From the NCBI GenBank assembly GCA_964035795.1, contig OZ038322.1, positions 3,972,427 to 4,036,426 on the forward strand: 64,000 nucleotides of DNA. The letters run 5' to 3'. Positions 48,232 through 60,762 of this stretch are shown in pieces. The notes beneath the pieces were generated by a model. It saw only the letters and a list, made by a program, of their open reading frames with translations, searched no databases and was not told the DNA's origin. A program made the position numbers and the translations under genes. Position 1 is the first letter of the stretch, and the number at the start of each line of letters is the position of its first letter. Source of the stretch: Pterobdella sp. o SKG-2022 (Eukaryota > Annelida > Clitellata > Hirudinida > Piscicolidae).

Positions 48232-49940
48232 TTGCTAGGAAGATTATGGGCCTTGTGGCATTTTTTATATTGAAAATTTTTATATTAAGTATTTCCTTTA
48301 TCACTATGAATTTTGTTTATTTCCGAGTATGTATATACAGGAACAATATCATTTTTGAATTTAGTGTGTGAATAATGAAGGCGTCAGTGTTAGGAGTCGA
48401 ATGTTGACTGTATTTGTCAAATTATAGTTTTATTTCCGTCCTTTTCATTTGCTAAATATATGCGTTTGTATGCACTTTTCATTTGCGGCTTTGTAAATTT
48501 AAAATAAGTGGTAAATAAAATGCTATACATTCGTCGCCAGTCAAGCTCTGATAAATTATTGTATTGGTTTTTATTGCTTTCTATCTGTCATTGGTGGTGG
48601 AGGTGGCGACAGAAAGCTCAGTATTAAATGATAATTGTAGCATTTTGTGTGCAAATTCATCAATGGTTTTAGCGCTTTCAAATAAACATTTCTGCCAACG
48701 AGTGTAAGATCTTGAGCGGAATTTCTAAGTTGACAAATATCATGATGCTTGTATTACGTTGGTTTGACAGACCGATCGTTTGAACTTCATTGGGCAGTTT
48801 TAGATTTGTAACTTGAATGTTGTATTTAATTGTCTGTTCATTCTAGGCTGTACATATGCTCTAAGAAATGTACATATATCTGTTACGTTTATACCCTTTG
48901 TTTGCCCGCTTGTTATAAATGAGTGTTTTGCCATGCATATTGGAGGTTACCATTATGCAATGTGGAAAATTTCAATCTTCATTAAGATTCGTTTTCGACT
49001 TAATTTTCACCAGAATTTTAATTGCCATTATTTAATTTTGTTATTTGTCTTTAATAAATGATGGAATTATTTTTATATAAATATTAGAGTAGAAGAGTTT
49101 AATTATATGGGGACTACCTCGATCTTACTCGTGCTTGCTAATATATTTTCTTTACCTACAACATCTTACATTTTTGTCATCATGGTCTGTATTGTTAACT
49201 TATTCATACCAATTAAACAAATACGTGTGTCTTGTTCCATCAAGTATTATAATAAATACTTGTATATTGTCTCACTTGACGCTTTCTTTGAGGAGTGTTT
49301 GAAAGTTTATCGTAAAACGGTTTTTTGAAAACTACCTAAAAGAGAATGGCAAAATGTCTTAGAAAACATTAAAAGAATTACTGTAAAGCAAATGAAAACT
49401 ATTAAAAATTGTTTTGAGCTAGAATAAAAAAAAACTAAAAACGATGCATCAAGATATGTTGAAGAGAAATATGGTTTAGTTCAAATATAATGAAACTTAA
49501 AACAAATAATCGACTTTTTTGCGTTGAGGTTTCTTGTCACTCGTTATATAGTTTAATGGAACTGACTTCTATACTTTGATACACAAAATTTGTGTTTCAA
49601 AGCTTTGGTGGCTGATCTCCGAGTTAATATCACAAAATTTACACAGCCTTTTCAATTATATTAAGTGGAGAATCTTCAAGCGTCGATAGTTTTATGGCGG
49701 TCTGTTCAGCAAAAACCTAAGTTTCTCATTTTCAGATATATGTTTTTTCGTGAGACAGAATAAGAATCGTTTATGAAAAATCGCCAGTGTAAAAAATTTA
49801 AATTGAGTAATTTATTTTTTCTAATAAATGAAACTCAAAATATTATAAAGAAATCAAATTTTTATAATAAAAGTTAAACCAGGCGTTTTATGACGCGAAA
49901 TAGATGAAGTTAAAAGACGAAATTTAACAACGTAATGAGG
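48232..49940. other. 3' flank of the SOCS gene, no further gene seen
   Basis: Contains likely 3' UTR and aataaa sites near 48514 and 49052. A hydrophobic 73-codon open segment at 49107-49328 has no recognisable domain and poor support. Confidence 0.45.
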
Positions 49941-49941
49941 G

Positions 49942-49993
49942 GGGGCGGTAACTTTAGATAATTGCTCTACCTTTGAGCTACACGGGCTGAGAA
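49942..49993 (-). mobile_element. Truncated tRNA-derived SINE head
   Basis: On the minus strand: cagcccgtgtagctcaaagg, tagagcaattatctaaagtt, acc, corresponding to the tRNA-like 5' end of the SINE at 13023. The body is missing. Confidence 0.5.
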
Positions 49994-50027
49994 TAAGTGA
50001 CAAGACCAGTGTTAGCTAACAAGTTAT

Positions 50028-51082
<1,055 letters not shown>

Positions 51083-51101
51083 GCATTTCAATTTTTTATG
51101 A

Positions 51102-51225
51102 TAAGGCTATACTTATCGAAAATGATAGCTTCTATTTCAAATAAATGTATGAAACCTCAATTGATGTTTTTAAAGTTTAATTGCAATACAAAGCATGCAT
51201 AAGATGTCTCTGAAAAGTTAAAAAA
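51102..51225. repeat. Family B dispersed repeat, copy
   Basis: Blocks aaggctatacttatcgaaaa, tagctt, tcaaataaatgtatgaaacc, tcaattgatg and gcataagatgtctctgaaaa match (second strand included) the foldback at 61190-61412 and a shorter copy at 51537-51618. Confidence 0.5.
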
Positions 51226-51536
51226 AAATGTGAAAATAGTGTTTATTTGTGTGGAGGGTACCAAGCAACTACTCAAAACTTAAAAAATTTTTGGTCACTT
51301 GAAGTCTCAAGCGTCTGTAATTTTGAGTATCTGGCTGTATTAAAAAAATAATTTTTTAAATTCACTGAGGTGTTAAAATTATTCATTATCAATTTCATTT
51401 TATAAGTTTCTTCAATCTTTTTTACATGTGTATTTGAACATTTTTCTCAACTCATATTTAAATTTTATTTTTTGATATTTTATTGCATAGTCTACTTTAT
51501 TATATTTTGATTGCTATTCTTGCTAATGTTTCATGG

Positions 51537-51618
51537 TGAGGCCATACTTACCGAAAGTTATAGCTTAAGTTTAAATAATTGTATTAAAATTCTTCAAATT
51601 GATGTTATATAAATGATT
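51537..51618. repeat. Family B dispersed repeat, short copy
   Basis: ggccatacttaccgaaagtt, atagctt, aaataattgtattaaaattc and aaattgatgtta, aligned with 51102-51173 and with the right arm of the 61 kb foldback. Confidence 0.5.
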
Positions 51619-51859
51619 AATAGTTTTTTAATTATTTTTCTTATATCCAGTCAATTTAGTTTATTTAATACTAGCGATTCTGTGGTAGAAGCGATTCTTC
51701 TCGAAAGTATGGATACCTAGTACTTACGAGAAACTTTGTGTTGCTTAGTTAATTTAATTTTCTTTTTTTTTAGAAAACAATAATTTCATTTTTGAAAGCA
51801 TACAAATACTACATTGGTGAAAATGGAAGTTAAGTTATAAAAAAAAAAGCTACACTTAA

Positions 51860-52310
51860 GAGAAAGGAGAACGGAAACAAGAAAGAATGCTGGTAGCATT
51901 GCCGCGGACAATTGCAAGGGAAATCTTTTGGTGCAACCAAACTGCCTCTAAAGGGTCCTCTGACGCCTCGATAAATTTTCTACCTAACTCCTCAACAAAG
52001 CTGCTGGTTGAAGGTTTGCATCAGCCCGTTGTCTCGAATGCGACGGGTTGAAAATGGAAGTTGCCCACCAAGCCCTGATATTTGCGGCTTTTTAATATTT
52101 CCGCAGATTTTGCACTGGATCCTGACTCGATGGAGCTGACGATAATGTGGGACTTGCAAAAGGCGTCGACAACTGTTGCGTCCCAGACCAAGCATTTTCC
52201 ATGCTTCCAAGGGAAGGTCGTTATGCCATCAAAACGACGACCGTCACCCCTGTCTAGCCCTGATGGTTCAAGGATGCTTGGCAAGCCGATCTTCTCCAAT
52301 AATAATTAAT
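51860..52310 (-). pseudogene. Retroelement-associated protein fragment (possible PD-(D/E)xK-like nuclease)
   Basis: Minus-strand open segment 52021-52299 reads KIGLPSILEPSGLDRGDGRR, FDGITTFPWKHGKCLVWDAT, VVDAFCKSHIIVSSIESGSS, ILKSRKYQGLVGNFHFQPVA and FETTG; past a stop it continues as RGVRGPF and CPRQCYQHSFLF. A protein of this type (G(K/R)RPDG..., LVWDAT(C/V)VD) is frequently found repeated in invertebrate genomes next to reverse transcriptases; the DG...WDAT pattern suggests a nuclease fold, which is inference. Broken copy. Its 5' end overlaps a tandem duplication. Confidence 0.5.
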
Positions 52311-52527
52311 AATTAGTTAATGCTTTTGAGTTTTTAGACCTAAATCTTGCGGCGCAACACAGGTTCACTTGTAACAAAGCGCTAGTGAAACTAGCCCTGA
52401 TGGTTCAAGGATGCTTGGCAAGCCGATCTTCTCCAATAATAATTAATAATTAGTTAATGCTTTTGAGTTTTTAGACCTAAATCTTGCGGCGCAACACAGG
52501 TTCACTTGTAACAAAGCGCTAGTGAAA
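52254..52527. repeat. Perfect 137-bp tandem duplication
   Basis: Unit 1 at 52254-52390 and unit 2 at 52391-52527 are identical as far as I can read. Each begins ctagccctgatggttcaagg and ends acaaagcgctagtgaaa. The start of the unit belongs to the retroelement fragment on the minus strand. Confidence 0.95.
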
Positions 52528-52530
52528 CTA

Positions 52531-53850
52531 AAATGTAGAATAAGTTGAATTAAAAAAAAAATTCGTTCAAATAAATTTCAAAAATGAAAAAACAATTTTG
52601 TTTAAAAACTCTTTTAAGTAAAAAGAATATTTTGTCAGATTCATTAAAGATAATCACAGGGATTAAATTTATTAATGTATTTAAGGTTGAAAGTTATTAA
52701 GCTGGTCAAGGTAAATGTTTGTTTTTGAAAAATCATCTTCAATCATGAGAATGAACTATCTGTCACTAAAGTTATTTTAGTTTTATTTTTTAGAAGACGA
52801 TCCCATGCGTTGGATTTCACGCGAGATGCACAAAATATCTCCTCTTACAGTGCGTTTATACCTTTAGTGAAAAGAACAAAGATTTTAACCTGCAAGAGAA
52901 CATTGGTAAAGGGAAACATGGAAACAAACAGTATAAGTCGGAAAAACTGAGAATGGAGACTTGAAAACTTTTTCAATCAGACAGGTTGCATGACACCAGA
53001 GAGAGGTGAAAAGACGAAGCCGATTACAATGTTCAAATAAAATAAAGTATACAACTTGACCTTAAAAGAATCAAAAGATTGTAAAGTTTTACGTGAAGGG
53101 AAATGAACAAACAAGAAGTATTAATTAATATAAATCACGAAGCTTTGCTTAAGCTTTACTTTCGTTGTCAAGCGATCACATTAGTAAGTCCCCTTGAAAA
53201 CTATCAGTTGCATAACTAGAAACTCAATTTGAGGTGACTTAATGGTCGTTTTCAATCTTTATTTATTGCTAACTCTCGCCCGGGTTTGATGTCTCAAGCT
53301 ATTCTGAACTAGGTTAAAATTAGTTTGTGCTTTTTGCAGGCTTTGCCAAGTATGACTAAGCTTGTATTAACTTTATTTTTAAAAGTTTGAAATTGTTTTG
53401 AGCAAAAAGCCTAAAGTTGAATAATATATTTTTTCATATCAAGCGCTTTTTTTGTGTTTCTTATTCCCCCAGCCACTCCGGTCGCAAGAAAGTGCAGTCC
53501 AGTTATCAGGTTGAATAGAAGTCTTTCATATCATTTTTCAAAACAGATAGTTACCCTGGTTCCATGTGAGAAAAAATACATTAATGTTTTTTTCTTGACT
53601 GGCATCAACTGATTTTTGAAAAATACAAGGAAACAGAGTTGTTATGGAGACACTAACTTGTTTTATCCCTCAAGTCATCAATGTATCTGTTTCATATGGT
53701 TTGCGCAAAACCCATATGCATCCCAAGGGTTTTTTTGTTGAACGGAATAACATGATTACTTCACAAAGACGTAGAATAGCTTAATTCAAAATGTGACTTA
53801 AAAAATTATAGGCCGTGGAATGACCGCATGTAGATTTTCTATTTAATTGT
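52531..53850. other. Intergenic stretch, nothing recognised
   Basis: About 1.3 kb without exon-like segments or repeats that I can support; AT-rich with mixed simple sequence. Confidence 0.4.
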
Positions 53851-53982
53851 TATATAGTGATGCTTATTTTTTTTACCCCGAGCACCCAGTCTTGTTGGGT
53901 GCTCTTCATGTCCCCATCAAGACCGTCCAGTGGTCGAGAAGCTCAGCCACTCTTCCGGGGTCGGTCCACAGACTCTCGGGAC

Positions 53983-54180
53983 CTAGTGTGTTATTATAGC
54001 ACAGTACCACGTGGGTCCCGGGTTGCTTTCCACATCTTCTGCGAGAAGCAGCTGAGTCTTTTTCCACCAGTCCGGGTCTTGGTGGAGGCAGGCCATAAAA
54101 AATATAGCCTGATTTGAGGTCCTTCTCTTGAAGAGAGAGAACGGAAGGTGTTGAGGCAGATTTGGTCCTCTTGAGGACAT
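53983..54180 (-). pseudogene. Short ORF with 2A-type (DVESNPGP) motif, 5' end of a LINE ORF
   Basis: The minus-strand ORF starts ATG at 54180 and reads MSSRGPNLPQHLPFSLFKRR, MACLHQDPDWWKK, LLLAEDVESNPGPTWYC before a stop at 53983. DVESNPGP (54013-54036) is the full 2A consensus D(V/I)ExNPGP, preceded by the usual hydrophobic LLLA stretch. In this class of peptide the ribosome fails to join Gly to the final Pro. 2A peptides are known at the N-terminus of some non-LTR retrotransposon ORFs, where a Cys-rich finger (PTW.C...) follows; here the ORF stops soon after TWYC, so the copy looks broken. An RT C-terminal region of the same strand lies just upstream at 54250-55060. Confidence 0.75.
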
Positions 54181-54249
54181 ATTTGGACCACGTGTAGGCC
54201 TGCCTCTTTCGGGACTAGTGATGCTTGTCTTTTAAGGCAAAGACGACCA

Positions 54250-55060
54250 CAACTTCTATTCCTTGGTTCTGAGGGTGCAAAGATAGCTGGTCAAGCCAAT
54301 CCTCGCACTGAAGTGCTTTGTACAGTGTGGACAGGGATACGCCGAAGTAGAACTACACTGAGAGGCAGTATTTTGCAACGCTGGCGTTTCTGCTTCTGCT
54401 CTTCCACACGCTTCAGCTCAAAGTTGGACACAAAAGGGGAATCAGCTCTTTGCCAGACAGACTGGGCTTGGATTATTTCTTACCAGGTGTCAGAATTAGT
54501 GTTGCAGTAGTTCAGATAAGCCTTTAGCGTATCTTTATATCGCTTCCTCTGATCTCCAAAAAAGAATTTGCTTTCATTCAGCTCACTGTAAAACACTCGC
54601 CTTAGCAGACGCTCGTCGGGCATTCTGAGTACATGCCCTGCTATTTAAGCTGGGAGCGTTTAGGAAACACATGAACACTCTTCATTTTAGCTTTTTGGAG
54701 TACCTCTGTTTTGCTTTCTTTGTTCTGCCATTTAATGTAAAGCAATTTTTGAAGGGATCGCATGTGAAAAAAGTTTTGCTGCCTGGCGTGGCCCATAGAC
54801 GCAGTTAATTTTCCCAAGCGTAAAGTAGTGAAAAAAGAACGACTGCACGTTACACCTTCATCTGGATCGGAAGGCTGATCCCTCTTCTCTCCCACACCTT
54901 CTTTCTGAGTCTGCTAAAAGCCGAGCTGGCTTTGACGATTCTTTAGGAAAGTTCCTAGTCAAGCCTAAATCAACTTGTGAAGCAAGCAATTCTATGCCAA
55001 GGAATGACCACATGATATAATTGTTATATAGTATAATAGCAATGAGATAAAAAAATGGAA
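54250..55060 (-). pseudogene. LINE reverse transcriptase C-terminal remnant
   Basis: Minus-strand pieces in order are SAFSRLRKKVWER-like sequence (~54900), LGKLTASMGHARQQNFFHMR, SLQKLLYIKWQNKESKTEVL, MKSVHVFPKRSQL, then GHVLRMPDERLLRRVFYSEL, DQRKRYKDTLKAYLNYCNT and SVWQRA. This is the post-catalytic part of a LINE polymerase; stops break it. It ends about 70 bp before the 2A-containing ORF. Confidence 0.7.
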
Positions 55061-55804
55061 ACTGAAAGTTCATAATAATTCAATCATTATGTTGTTAAAC
55101 GTGCAACAATTTATTAAAACTATTACCACACAAGTTCAGATTCACATCTAGACTACAAAAATTCAAGTCCTTTCACATTTTTCATACGAGTGGTTTAGTA
55201 CCATAATCAATATGCGGACTTGTCAGCCTTCAATGTAGTAGTCAGTGCTTTTCAGGTACATTCTGAAACGCCAAATATGCTCAAAAAAACTGAAACATTT
55301 ATAATTGTGAAAAACTTCGACTTGAAGTATGAGTGAAATGGGAATATTTAGTCAAAAGAACGTGGATCAAGTGTTTGAAAATGATATGTTACTCTTCACA
55401 TAAAATTCTGTTAAATTTATAAAAGAAACTATTATTATATGCTATAATTTAGTTACTTTTGTATATGTTTAAATAGAAACTTTTGACTTATTTCTTTGTT
55501 TTCTACTTTGGTTAGGCTAAGTATCATAAAGTATAAAGTAAATAAAGTGAATTCCAGTTTTTTTCTCATAATTTTATTTCAGTTGAATATTTCAAAATTC
55601 ACATTTAAATTTATATGCACTACCTTTTTAACAGTAATTTTTTTTCAATTTGTAAACCAAGGTAAATTCACTTTTCAATTATCTTCTAGGCTATATTAAT
55701 GATTAATTTGCTAATATGCATTTTCAACATTTATTCAGTTATTTAAATTAACGAGTAACTTGTTTATGTTTTTATTTCAAATTAGATTGCTTTTTTCACT
55801 TATA
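55061..55804. other. 5' flank of PEN-2
   Basis: AT-rich; should contain the PEN-2 promoter and 5' UTR. No coding segment supported. Confidence 0.4.
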
Positions 55805-56361
55805 ATGAATTTGAATAAAATTCCGGATGAAGAAAAGGTTGATGTCTGTCGAAAATACTTCTATTGTAAGACAATTATATAAGAGAATTCATCATAATTG
55901 TAGTAATTCATATTGTTTCAGTTGGCTTTTTTCTTCTACCATTTCTGTGGCTTGTGAACTTACTATGGTTTAGGAAATTTATTTTCATGTCTGAAGCTAG
56001 TAGCACCAGAAAAAAAATAAGATTATGTTAGTAAAAATAATAATTTTATTAAAATTCTCATTTCAAATACATTTTAACACTCTAACTCTTATTCATCAAA
56101 ATTATCATAGTTTTTTCTATATATAATTAGTTTCAGCATATACTCCTATAAACCAAATGAACCAAAATTGTTAATTTTTTTCTTGGCTTCAAATAACTGA
56201 AATTTTTATCATTTTTTCCAGATTTACTTGGTTCTTTCATAGGCTTCCTAGTATACACAATTATTTATATAGCATGGGTGGTTTGGTATCGTTCAAACAG
56301 ATTGTCTCTGGGAGCTTTGGGAGATAAACTCACTTTAAGATACCCCAAAGGACAATTGTAG
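55805..56361 (+). CDS. PSENEN: PEN-2, presenilin enhancer (gamma-secretase subunit)
   Basis: Three exons in phase: 55805-55865 (ATG), 55922-56026 and 56222-56361 (TAG), giving about 101 residues, exactly the family size. The N-terminus MNLNKIPDEEKVDVCRKYFY matches MNLxRxxNEEKLxLCRKYY. The hydrophobic hairpin FGFFLLPFLWLVNLLWF, a loop, then the transmembrane segment GSFIGFLVYTIIYIAWVVWY and the C-terminal LGALGDKLTLRYPKGQL follow, including the functionally important DYLSF-like region, here DKLTL. PEN-2 completes and activates the presenilin/nicastrin/APH-1 protease complex in ER/Golgi and plasma membranes, which cleaves Notch and other type I proteins. Complete and apparently intact. Confidence 0.94.
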
Positions 56362-56654
56362 TATTTTAATTAATTACATTTTATAATGTTTTATTTCAAG
56401 TATTTGTCAAGACAGTTTAATTTTATTTGAAAGATTCCATAAAACTATATTTTCAAACAACAATTTAAATTTTTTTTTTAGGAATATATAAATGTTTTCA
56501 TTTTAACTGAAATTTGTTCTATTCTTAAATGTTTCAAGTGATAAATTGTATCTACAAAAAATGAAAAGTTGTAGTTAACAAAATATTCAAATGCTTATAC
56601 ATAAAAGTTCTAACTGAAAATACAATAACATTTCAATTGAATTCAACTTCCACT

Positions 56655-59600
56655 TCAATCATTACTCTGTGATGAATCGATCACAAATGGTTTACTTTTC
56701 TGCTTCTGTAACTTCTCTTTGAGTTTTGTAGCTTGCTTGTCTCTTTCCGTTATGTCCCTGTACAAATTTTTTTGTGTTATATTAAAAATACTTTAAAAAT
56801 GGATTTTATAAATTCACCGACATTTTTTCAACTTTATCCGCTTCCTTCATCATTTCATCGGCCTTCACTTCCGTTTCCTGCATCTTGTTGGCCATCATGT
56901 TCATTTTGTTCTTCAAAATTGCAGCTTGTTTTTCTTTTTCTATTTCCAATTTCTTCTGTTCACTATTCATTCTATTCATTATTTCGTCTCTCTCCTTTTG
57001 AGTTACAATCATTTGTAAATGAATTTCACTTGAATTTGTTCAACTAAATATGTTATAAAACAAAAAATTTAATCAATAAATATACTCGAATTTTATTCTT
57101 CAAAAGCTGTGTCTTTCATTGGATTTATCAATAATAATATCAGTTTCCAGCTCTGAGAATATGAATTTCAAGTAATTGTTTTTCCATTCACTGTAGTATA
57201 TTTTCAAATCAACAGAACTTGTATAATTTTGACTACCTATTTTTTATTATAATTTAAATATTATATATAGTATATTTTTAATAAATAATGAGATACCACA
57301 CAAAGTTTTGTTACACAAACCTCTTTGAAATCTGAAGATTCCTTCTCCAACTTTTCGTTGTTCTTGTTCTCATCAACGTCTCTTGAAGTGTTGAACAAGT
57401 GCACAGGCGTGGTTGGTCTTTCGTTGATCTCTGGGTTGGTTTGGAAAGTTATTGACTTCAAAAGTGTGAATCATCAGAACATTAAAAGTTATTATCAGTT
57501 CTATTGGAAGTTTCTGGATAGCATAGAGTAGATCATATAATGTAGCTTCATCAAGCCATTCAAACTTAAATTTTCGTTGCATTTTGAAAATTCTGGCGCT
57601 TCAGATGATCGGATAGAAATCTTTGCTGTTTCAATTTTCTTTAGTAAATAAGAATGATACTCTTGAGCATTGATGTTAAAAGCAGATTTTTTTTTCTTTC
57701 TGAAATTTTATTAATGAAATTTCAAGTGTTTGATGATTTGCTTTTGGAATCCATGAGTTTTGCATTCCAATACTCTTTTTTCTTCTGTCTACATAGTTTT
57801 CTATATATCTGTTTGACCCAGGCTTCCAGATCAACTTTACATTTGTTTTTCGTGTATCTACATTAAAGTTTTTTTTGAGACGTTTTGCATCATGACATTC
57901 TTGATCGAAACATGGATCTAAAGGAACTAATGGGAGTACCCAAATTACAAACCCAGAAAATCCAGTCCATAATTAACACGACAGCCAGATTAATATCAGG
58001 AACTAGAAAATTTGATCACATAACTCCTGTCTTGAAAGATCTACACTGGCTTAAAATTAAAAAAAGAATTCAATAAAATTTGATGCTACAAATGCATAAA
58101 TGTCTTAAAATAGAAAGCTCCTCTTATCTATCATCGAAATTATCAACTGTGTTTTCATTGTCTAAAAGAAAAAGACTCAGATCATCGAACACAATGGACA
58201 TAGCAAAAGTGAGGGCTTGCAACATTTTAGGGAACAGACGCTTTAAAGTTGCTACACCAATTTTTTGGAACAATTTACCAAATCACCTCAAATCCATAAC
58301 CTCCACAGTGCTTAAAAACTCACCTCATGATTAAGTCTTGTAATCTTAAAACAAAGTTTTAGACTTTTATTTTTCAAGTATTTTTTTTTCAGAAAATCAA
58401 ATTAGTGGAAAAAAAGAAGAGATAATTGAAAGAAATGACTGGGTATGTGTGGATTGAAGGACAAAGCGTGAGGGGATGGAAAGAATGAAATTTACAATAT
58501 TAGGACTGAACAATACACAAATATTGTTCCAAAGTGGTCTTGAAGACTTAATCAGTTTCATCCCACTATAATAATATTCGTTATTTGTTTGTTTTGTTTG
58601 TTATGTGAATGAGAGTCTTGTAAAGACCTTAGGAAGCCATTTTTGTTTTTGAATCGAAGTTCTTGAATGTAATGCGGTATTTATGTAGCTTTTTTCTTTG
58701 TAAATCAACGCGTTTGCCACAAATTTAATATAGCGAAAAAATCCTGTAGCCTGTAGAATAGATGCTAATTGACAGCCCCACTCAGAATCAAGCTAGGTAA
58801 TTTTAGATAATTAGTATTATACTCTACCTACTGAGCTATAAAGATCGAAAAAAGCGTTCTACGCTGCCGAGTCAGTCATTGAGTTCATGTTGCTTAACTT
58901 CACACCTTGATGTCTATCATCTGGAAATAAGCCATAGTAAGAAAAAAATTCGAAAATCTTGATTCTTTATCAACTACAAGAACTTATCAAAGGATTCTCA
59001 CAACCGCATAGAAAAATAGTTTCACTACTTTTAGGTGGGTGAGGTCAGGAAGTGTTGGTTGGTAACCCATTGATAATGACTCAGTTTTTTGGTTTATAAG
59101 TTTTTGATACATAGTTTATATAGGTGGATGTGACAGAAAAATCTTTACATACATAAAAGCAATGTGAACAAGTGTTTGAATTTAGTTTAAACTCATGTTA
59201 TGCCTTATAATTATCTCTCATTTAAAGTTTTATTTGACTAGTTTGAAATATCATAAACTTCAGTTTATCGTTAAAAAGTTTACTGCTCTTATGAAAAAAT
59301 TTCCAAACCAAAAAAAGGAAAACTAAAAATTAATTTAAAATAGGATCTTCAAAAGCTTTGATTCAATGAATTTTATAAAACTATTGGCCATTCTAATTCA
59401 AGTTTTTTGAAATTTTCAATTTCAGGATTATTTTCAAATCTTTCCAAAAAATAAGATAACTAAACTGAAAAAAAATTTTAATGCATCCTCAATATCATTA
59501 TCAGGCCACTGACCCAGTGTTTTCTTAATTTACATTTTTGAGGAAAACAATGTGCAAGGAATACCAATGATAAATACATACCTGTCACTCTGAGGGTATC

Positions 59601-59660
59601 ACGACTTGATGGGGTGTTTCCTGCAGAAATTGAATAATCTTCGTAAGGGTTTGTAGGCAT
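56655..59660 (-). CDS. Unrecognised protein with C-terminal coiled coil
   Basis: Minus-strand exon candidates: 59582-59660 (ATG; MPTNPYEDYSISAGNTPSSR, consensus donor), ~59470-59500 (LGQWPDNDIEDAL), ~57490-57560 (WLDEATLYDLLYAIQKLP), 57322-57454 (SITFQTNPEINERPTTPVHL, then EKLEKESSDFKE), ~57110-57160 (SELETDIIIDKSNERHS), ~56820-57012 (TQKERDEIMNRMNSEQKKLE, then MQETEVKADEMMKEADKVEK) and 56655-56757 (DITERDKQATKLKEKLQKQK, TGA). The last three form a strong coiled coil. I do not recognise the family. Joins between the early exons are not proven, so this may be two genes. An L2-like RT remnant lies in a large intron. Confidence 0.4.
57885..58334 (+). pseudogene. L2/CR1-like LINE fragment
   Basis: Open pieces read KIQSIINTTARLISGTRKFD, HITPVLKDLHWLKIKKRIQ, stop, then LQMHKCLKIESSSYLSSKLS, SSNTMDIAKVRACNILGNRR and FKVATPIFWNNLPNHLKSI. 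This is the LHWLP...LWN.LP region of a CR1/L2 reverse transcriptase, antisense to the surrounding minus-strand gene. Confidence 0.7.
58668..58850 (-). mobile_element. tRNA-derived SINE copy
   Basis: On the minus strand: cgatctttatagctcagtag, gtagag, actaattatctaaaattacc, tagcttgattctgagtgggg, ctgtcaattagcatc, tattaaatttgtggcaaacg, cgttgattt, ataaataccgcattacattc. It follows the SINE at 13023 end to end. Confidence 0.75.
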
Positions 59661-59851
59661 TAATTGGTTCTATAACTAAAGGATCATTTTAAGGTTGGTT
59701 TCATAATGAGAGTAAAGTAGATTAACTATCAGACCATCAAAAATTTCTGTTCTCAATCGCACAGTCGCTAAGATTAAGTTTATAGAAAATTAAAAATGTT
59801 CACATGTTTTATTGAATTTTTTATATAGTTGAAATTCAGTTTAAGATAAAA

Positions 59852-60762
59852 TCATCCATTCAAAACTTCTTCACCCTCCTTATGGTCAAGGGATCTCTCC
59901 TTTTCAAACTCCTGCACAGACAACCTCAAAGACCTGAAGTAGTTTGAGGTTTTACACTGTCCATGCATCCATACTAATATAGTGATAATTATGTATATAT
60001 AGATATATATATATATATAATACATAGTTGATTTTAATGGGGTATTTACTACATAATAATTTTTTACACAGTGGATTGGTGTTAATAAACAACAAATGTT
60101 ATTCTCATGCTACAAAGATTTTTTGTTGAAAGCATTCATTTAGTCTTGATCATTATTTCTTGAATGTTACAGTATATTAAAAACTCAACGTTTGATATAT
60201 CATGTATTAAAATTTTTTACTAAAAATTAATATAGACTGAAAATATTGTTATGAATTTAACTTTCTTGTCTTGTCTATCAAGCCAGTCATCGCCTCATCT
60301 TCCTGTTGAAAGAGCTTTTCCAACTTGTTGAAAAAATCGATCTAAAAAATATAACACTCATTAAAAAATTAAATAGCTTCATTCTTATAATAAGTCTCAG
60401 TCCGTGCTGAAGAAGTTCTCAAATAAAGATGTGGGGTTTATAATGGTAGTTATAATGATAGGAGCAACGGGTGATATTTCATTTTATTAGTTGACTTGAT
60501 TATAAAAGCTTTAAATTATTATATAAGATACCATGAATAATATAGTGTTTAACTTATATGATTATTAATTTTCAACCTTATGAATTGTATATGTGATATC
60601 TTTTTTGAGAGATAAAACGAAAAAATTTTTCTTCAACAATAAGAGTTATTGCTGTAAATGAATTTCATAACTTCATAACTACAAAAATGTCTGACATATT
60701 TAAAACTGTACCCTCAAATCCACAGGCAGCTCGAAAATCTTCCTTTCTAGCACAAGGTCCAT
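59852..60762 (-). CDS. Unrecognised small protein, about 70 residues
   Basis: Three minus-strand exons join in phase with good splice sites: 60712-60762 (ATG in a strong accATGG context), 60262-60341 and 59852-59933 (TGA). The product reads MDLVLERKIFELPVDLR, IDFFNKLEKLFQQEDEAMTG, LIDKTRKSLRLSVQEFEKER, SLDHKEGEEVLNG. It is charged, helical and without signal or membrane segments. An extra upstream open segment (60820-60945, HAMTTTQTHTYLSLPPEFAT) does not join in phase, so either the gene starts as given or there is a longer form. Family unknown. Confidence 0.45.
59998..60020. repeat. Short (TA)n tract
   Basis: atatagatatatatatatat simple repeat upstream of the small minus-strand gene's last exon. 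Confidence 0.7.

Noticed and set aside
49107..49328. 73-codon hydrophobic ORF
   Set aside because: No splice context, no recognised domain; probably chance in AT-rich 3' flank.
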